A stretch of DNA of 6,121 bases from an uncultured Ruminococcus sp. (lineage in GTDB: Bacteria; Bacillota_A; Clostridia; Oscillospirales; Acutalibacteraceae), in assembly GCA_902773395.1 (NCBI GenBank), contig CACYEJ010000128.1, forward strand, positions 1-6,121, written 5' to 3'. Numbering within the stretch: position 1 is the stretch's first letter; each line of letters opens with the position of its first letter. Shown one piece after another: positions 5,079-6,121 of this stretch. The position numbers were made by a program, and so were the translations under genes. The notes under the pieces were generated by a model that ran no database searches, was not told the origin of the DNA, and saw nothing but the letters and a program-made list of their open reading frames with translations.

Positions 5079-5975
5079 ATGATGAATAAAAAATTGTTTC
5101 AATCAGTTAGTTTGATTTTACTAATATTATTAATTGCTGTATATTGTATAAGTTCATCTGCAATTTCCACTTATAAATTTGAAATATTATCACCGGAAAG
5201 CGTTAAGGTTGGCAGTTCGTTTGATGTAAAGATTACGTCTAAAAGCAGAAGCAGTTTGAAAGCTGTAAAAATGTGTATATCATATGATTCTAATTATATA
5301 TCGGTTAAAAGTATCGAGAATAATCAGCAGTGCGAAATTACAAAAGTGAATGATAACGGCAAGCTGTCTTTGATTATATTATTTAATGAAACGCTGAGTG
5401 ACGGCGAAATTTGTACTGTAACTTTCACGGCAAAATCAGGTGTGGCTTCCAGTAATCAGTGTATATTGTTTGATGTGACTGAGGCTGTGAACGATGATTT
5501 AAGCGATGCAGTAGTAACGCTTCCTGAGTCGGTTACAATTAAAACGTTAAAAAACAGCGATGTCAGCTCTGCTGATATACAAAATAGAACTGTACAAACG
5601 CCTGTTCAGTCAGGGAATACATCATCTAAAACCAGCTCAAGCTCTTCAAGTAATAGATTGTCAAGCAAAAATTCGAAAAGCGAAAAATCTGCTTCCTCAG
5701 GCAGTAATTCGAAATCAGCGAAAGATAAAAGCGTAAAAAACAATTCCTCTGGCAATAATCAAAGTATTGATAATACAACATCTATAACTCAGCCTGATGA
5801 GGAATCTAACGATATTGACCTTAAAATTAAAGAGGACAAGGGGAAGTTGGTTTTTGCGGGTGTGGGACTTACTCTTTCTGTGATAGGTGTTTTCTTTGTG
5901 GTTTACAGATTAGGACAGATTAGCGGAAAGAAAAATAAATCTGCTAAGCTATTTGATAATGATGATGATTTTTGA
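5079..5975 (+). CDS. Membrane-anchored cohesin-like domain protein
   Basis: A predicted extracellular protein of 298 residues. Residues 1-28 are a Sec signal sequence (KK, then a Leu/Ile-rich core, with a plausible cleavage site after SSA28). Residues 32-155 resemble a cohesin/CBM-like beta sandwich: an opening with VKVGSSFDVKI, a middle with ISYDSNYISVKSI, and near the end LSDGEICTVTFTAKSG, the typical order of strands in cohesins. A Ser/Asn/Lys-rich linker of about 90 residues follows. A transmembrane helix (257-276) and a basic tail ending in acidic residues (DNDDDF) finish it, giving an anchored stalk. Cohesins bind dockerins in cellulosome or amylosome scaffolds, but single cohesin-like domains also occur in proteins of unknown role, so dockerin binding is inference. 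No sortase LPxTG motif is seen. It starts 4 bases after the S66 stop with only a weak GAGA site (5068-5071), suggesting translational coupling; ATG 5082 is an alternative start. Confidence 0.75.
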   Translation: MMNKKLFQSVSLILLILLIAVYCISSSAISTYKFEILSPESVKVGSSFDVKITSKSRSSLKAVKMCISYDSNYISVKSIENNQQCEITKVNDNGKLSLIILFNETLSDGEICTVTFTAKSGVASSNQCILFDVTEAVNDDLSDAVVTLPESVTIKTLKNSDVSSADIQNRTVQTPVQSGNTSSKTSSSSSSNRLSSKNSKSEKSASSGSNSKSAKDKSVKNNSSGNNQSIDNTTSITQPDEESNDIDLKIKEDKGKLVFAGVGLTLSVIGVFFVVYRLGQISGKKNKSAKLFDNDDDF

Positions 5976-6121
5976 AAGAAAGCGTTTCAGTAATGAATAA
6001 TTGGTTAGACTGACAAAAGTACCTTTTCAAAATTGAGTTCGACAAAATAAACAATAACAGACTAAAAAACACCCCGAAAATCCTATTTTTCTTTTTCTGT
6101 TGACTTAAAAGTCTACTATTC
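5976..6121. other. AT-rich non-coding right edge, no gene supported
   Basis: Forward frames close quickly. The stretch holds several short inverted repeats: AACAGA (6056-6061) with TCTGTT (6096-6101), flanked by A and T runs; AAAAG/CTTTT around 6015-6025; and GACTT/AAGTC at 6102-6113. TTGACT (6100-6105) could be a -35 box whose -10 lies past the edge. There is no clear GC-rich terminator after the cohesin-like gene. One minus-strand frame stays open across the stretch, but its composition looks like translated AT-rich spacer. Confidence 0.5.

Noticed and set aside
5977..5990. cre-like catabolite operator (GAAAGCGTTTC) after the cohesin-like gene
   Set aside because: Only the core matches the Bacillus cre consensus; outer positions fail and the site follows a stop codon, with no promoter nearby.

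Overview
The window looks like chromosomal DNA of a low-GC Gram-positive anaerobe, probably a Ruminococcus-like member of the Bacillota. The evidence is AT-rich DNA with GGAGG/AAAGGA-type ribosome sites, sigma-A-like promoters, a tRNA with encoded CCA, luxS, Gram-positive-style lipoproteins, and a membrane-anchored protein whose ectodomain looks like a cohesin. The genus is an inference and was not tested. All genes read left to right.

Layout. Bases 1-86 are a tRNA-Leu(CAA) lacking only its first base, followed by a strong intrinsic terminator (89-122). A promoter at 182-210 then drives luxS (250-717) and the overlapping MTA/SAH nucleosidase gene mtnN/pfs (707-1411). Together these convert S-adenosylhomocysteine to homocysteine, adenine and the AI-2 precursor DPD. 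A near-consensus promoter at 1485-1513 starts a second unit of two tandem leucine-rich-repeat lipoproteins (1584-2744 and 2772-4127), closed by an 11-bp GC-rich terminator (4178-4214). Directly after it comes a two-gene unit: a cytosolic peptidase S66 (LD-carboxypeptidase-like) protein (4232-5074), and 4 bases later a secreted, membrane-anchored cohesin-like protein (5079-5975). The last 146 bases contain no gene I can support.

How the parts may work together. luxS-mtnN is an ordinary methyl-cycle/AI-2 module. The rest is about the cell envelope: two surface lipoproteins that probably bind something through LRR domains, a likely peptidoglycan-recycling enzyme, and an anchored adhesion-like domain on a Ser-rich stalk. 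The LRR proteins appear to be tandem paralogues with 9 and 11 repeats of exactly 22 residues. Their C-terminal tails have diverged but share the heptapeptide NDYTNDY.

The most unexpected non-coding signal is a 15-base sequence (14 of 15 identical) at 178-192 and 4145-4159. It overlaps the -35 region of the luxS promoter and, in the same register, a weaker promoter candidate in front of the S66 gene. This could mean shared regulation of the two units, or a small dispersed repeat. I do not see a phage, IS element, CRISPR array or defence system, and most of the window is conventional.
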